From assembly GCF_963667735.1 (NCBI RefSeq), contig NZ_OY763919.1, forward strand, positions 1,737,539-1,801,538: a stretch of DNA of 64,000 bases. Reading direction: 5' to 3'. Origin of the DNA: an uncultured Methanoregula sp. (GTDB taxonomy: Archaea > Halobacteriota > Methanomicrobia > Methanomicrobiales > Methanospirillaceae). Position 1 is the first letter of the stretch, and each line of letters opens with the position of its first letter. A model generated the notes under the pieces. The model did not search any database and was not told the DNA's origin. It saw only the letters and a program-made list of their open reading frames with translations. The position numbers and the translations under genes are program-made. This document shows positions 63,061 to 64,000 of the stretch, piece after piece.

Positions 63061-64000
63061 ATGAGCGGGACTGAAATCAACCGGGAATGTCTGTTCCTCT
63101 ATGATCATCTCTACATTGGCATTCTTGTTGTACGAAAGGATCACACCATCTGTTTCTGGAACCGGTGCCTGGAAGAATGGACCGGGATAAAAAGAGACGA
63201 TGTCGAAGGTGCGAGTCTCTTCTCCCGCTTCCCGCAGCTCGATACCCCATCGATCCGTGCAAGGTTTCCCGCCGTGTTTGAACAGGGGCCCCCGGTCTTC
63301 CTCTCTTCACGGTTCCATCCCCACCTCATTCCGTCGCCCCTGCCCGACGGTTCCTTGCGTGTCCAGAAAGGATCCATCCTGCCGTTTCGGCTGGAAGAGG
63401 AGACATTCGCCATGCTCGTTATCGAAGATGTGACCGATCAGGTGCACCAGGTTACCGAGTACCGCAGAATGCGGGACATAGCGCGGCAGGAACTCTCTGA
63501 GAGGAAGAATGCGCAGATCGCTCTCCGGATTGCCAATGCGAAGCTCAGTCTCTTCTCGGATATTACCCTCCAGGACATCCGTAGTCAGGTGGTAGCTGCC
63601 CGGGGATTTGATCATTTACTCCGGATGAACCTGTCCTCAATCGAGAAGAGCAGGACGTATTCTGAGAAGATCGACGGGCAGCTGGCCCTTATTGAGAAAT
63701 ATGTGACAATGATGCTTGAGTTCGTCCAGCTGGGTGCAGCGGTTCCCACCTGGCAGCTTCTGGACCCGATCCTCCGGAAAGCAAAACTGGATGCCCAGCT
63801 TCAAAACCTTGAGATCGGCTCCGGGGTCGAGAATCTTGAGATCTTTGCGCCCCCTCTTCTTGACCGTATCGCAATAAACCTGCTGGAGAATGCACAGCAG
63901 CACGGGAAAAATCCAGAGGTCCTGGTAAAAATCTCGTTCCGGGAAGAGCCTGAATATGGCGTTCTCTTGTTTGAGGATAACGGAGCAGGTGTGAAGCCGG
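63061..64000 (+). CDS. PAS histidine kinase lacking phosphoacceptor His (partial)
   Basis: At least 313 residues; cut by the window end. MSGTEINREC, a PAS domain (about 10-125), a coiled linker and a kinase dimerisation region with LFSDITLQDIRSQVVAARGF. In the methanogen kinase family of this type the motif is usually xITRHDIxNQ, so the phosphoacceptor His is Gln171 here. The ATPase part has N-box LLENAQQHG and G1 EDNGAGV, both intact. It starts 10 bp after cheC. It might act as an ATP-binding regulator of the CheY/CheC pair or as a phosphatase. Confidence 0.8.
   Translation, partial: MSGTEINRECLFLYDHLYIGILVVRKDHTICFWNRCLEEWTGIKRDDVEGASLFSRFPQLDTPSIRARFPAVFEQGPPVFLSSRFHPHLIPSPLPDGSLRVQKGSILPFRLEEETFAMLVIEDVTDQVHQVTEYRRMRDIARQELSERKNAQIALRIANAKLSLFSDITLQDIRSQVVAARGFDHLLRMNLSSIEKSRTYSEKIDGQLALIEKYVTMMLEFVQLGAAVPTWQLLDPILRKAKLDAQLQNLEIGSGVENLEIFAPPLLDRIAINLLENAQQHGKNPEVLVKISFREEPEYGVLLFEDNGAGVKP

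Overview
This window comes from a methanogenic archaeon, most likely of the order Methanomicrobiales (Methanoregula-like; inferred from gene content, not from a database match). Support for this includes the methanofuran enzyme MfnB, an archaeal stand-alone glutamate synthase core, an archaeal-type RibD reductase, archaeal TATA elements, many PAS-rich histidine kinases, and PEGA-type surface proteins. Most of the window is GC-rich with good Shine-Dalgarno sites. Two stretches are strikingly A+T-rich (about 19.4-22.7 kb and 59.8-60.5 kb) and look acquired.

Layout. 1-3.6 kb: nitrogen assimilation (end of glnA, amtB1, then amtB2-glnK behind a structured leader). 3.6-5.3 kb: two unrecognised genes. 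5.9-7.5 kb: glutamate synthase. GGAA-N6-TTCC sites (the known NrpR operator form) lie upstream of both amtB2-glnK and the glutamate synthase, suggesting one nitrogen regulon. 7.8-12 kb: DUF362 ferredoxin protein, ferritin, TPR protein, unknowns. 12-14.6 kb: CopA copper ATPase overlapping a 46-residue YHS protein. 16-19.1 kb: hybrid cluster protein operon with two cupins and a Cys protein, divergent from an HxlR regulator.

19.4-23.9 kb: A+T-rich island with a HEPN-motif protein, a decayed gene and a membrane protein, followed by about 1.25 kb of non-coding DNA with large hairpins and repeats. 23.9-31.9 kb: signalling cluster. A winged-helix/PAS protein with a histidine-kinase-like but apparently dead catalytic region is divergent from a soluble three-PAS chemoreceptor, CheW, a receiver, a 56-residue ORF, a membrane histidine kinase and a second receiver. 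No CheA is present.

32-43 kb: RsgA GTPase, MntA-HepT toxin-antitoxin pair, anion permease, lipoprotein, riboflavin reductase, histidine kinase/receiver pair, HdeD-like protein, DNA glycosylase, Kef-type antiporter, tRNA-Phe. 43.4-50.6 kb: DHH phosphoesterase, three secreted proteins, an unknown, MetG, SET protein. 51.3-57.9 kb: MsrA, SixA-like phosphatase, GuaB, MfnB, HisA-like protein, thymidylate kinase, iron-sulfur flavoprotein.

58-61 kb: second accessory patch, with a second nucleotidyltransferase/HEPN pair and an A+T-rich DUF5677-like gene lying between two decayed copies of the same 3' gene end. 61-64 kb: receiver-PAS protein with a cysteine cluster, then a CheY-like receiver, CheC, and a histidine kinase (cut by the window edge) in which the phosphoacceptor His is replaced by Gln.
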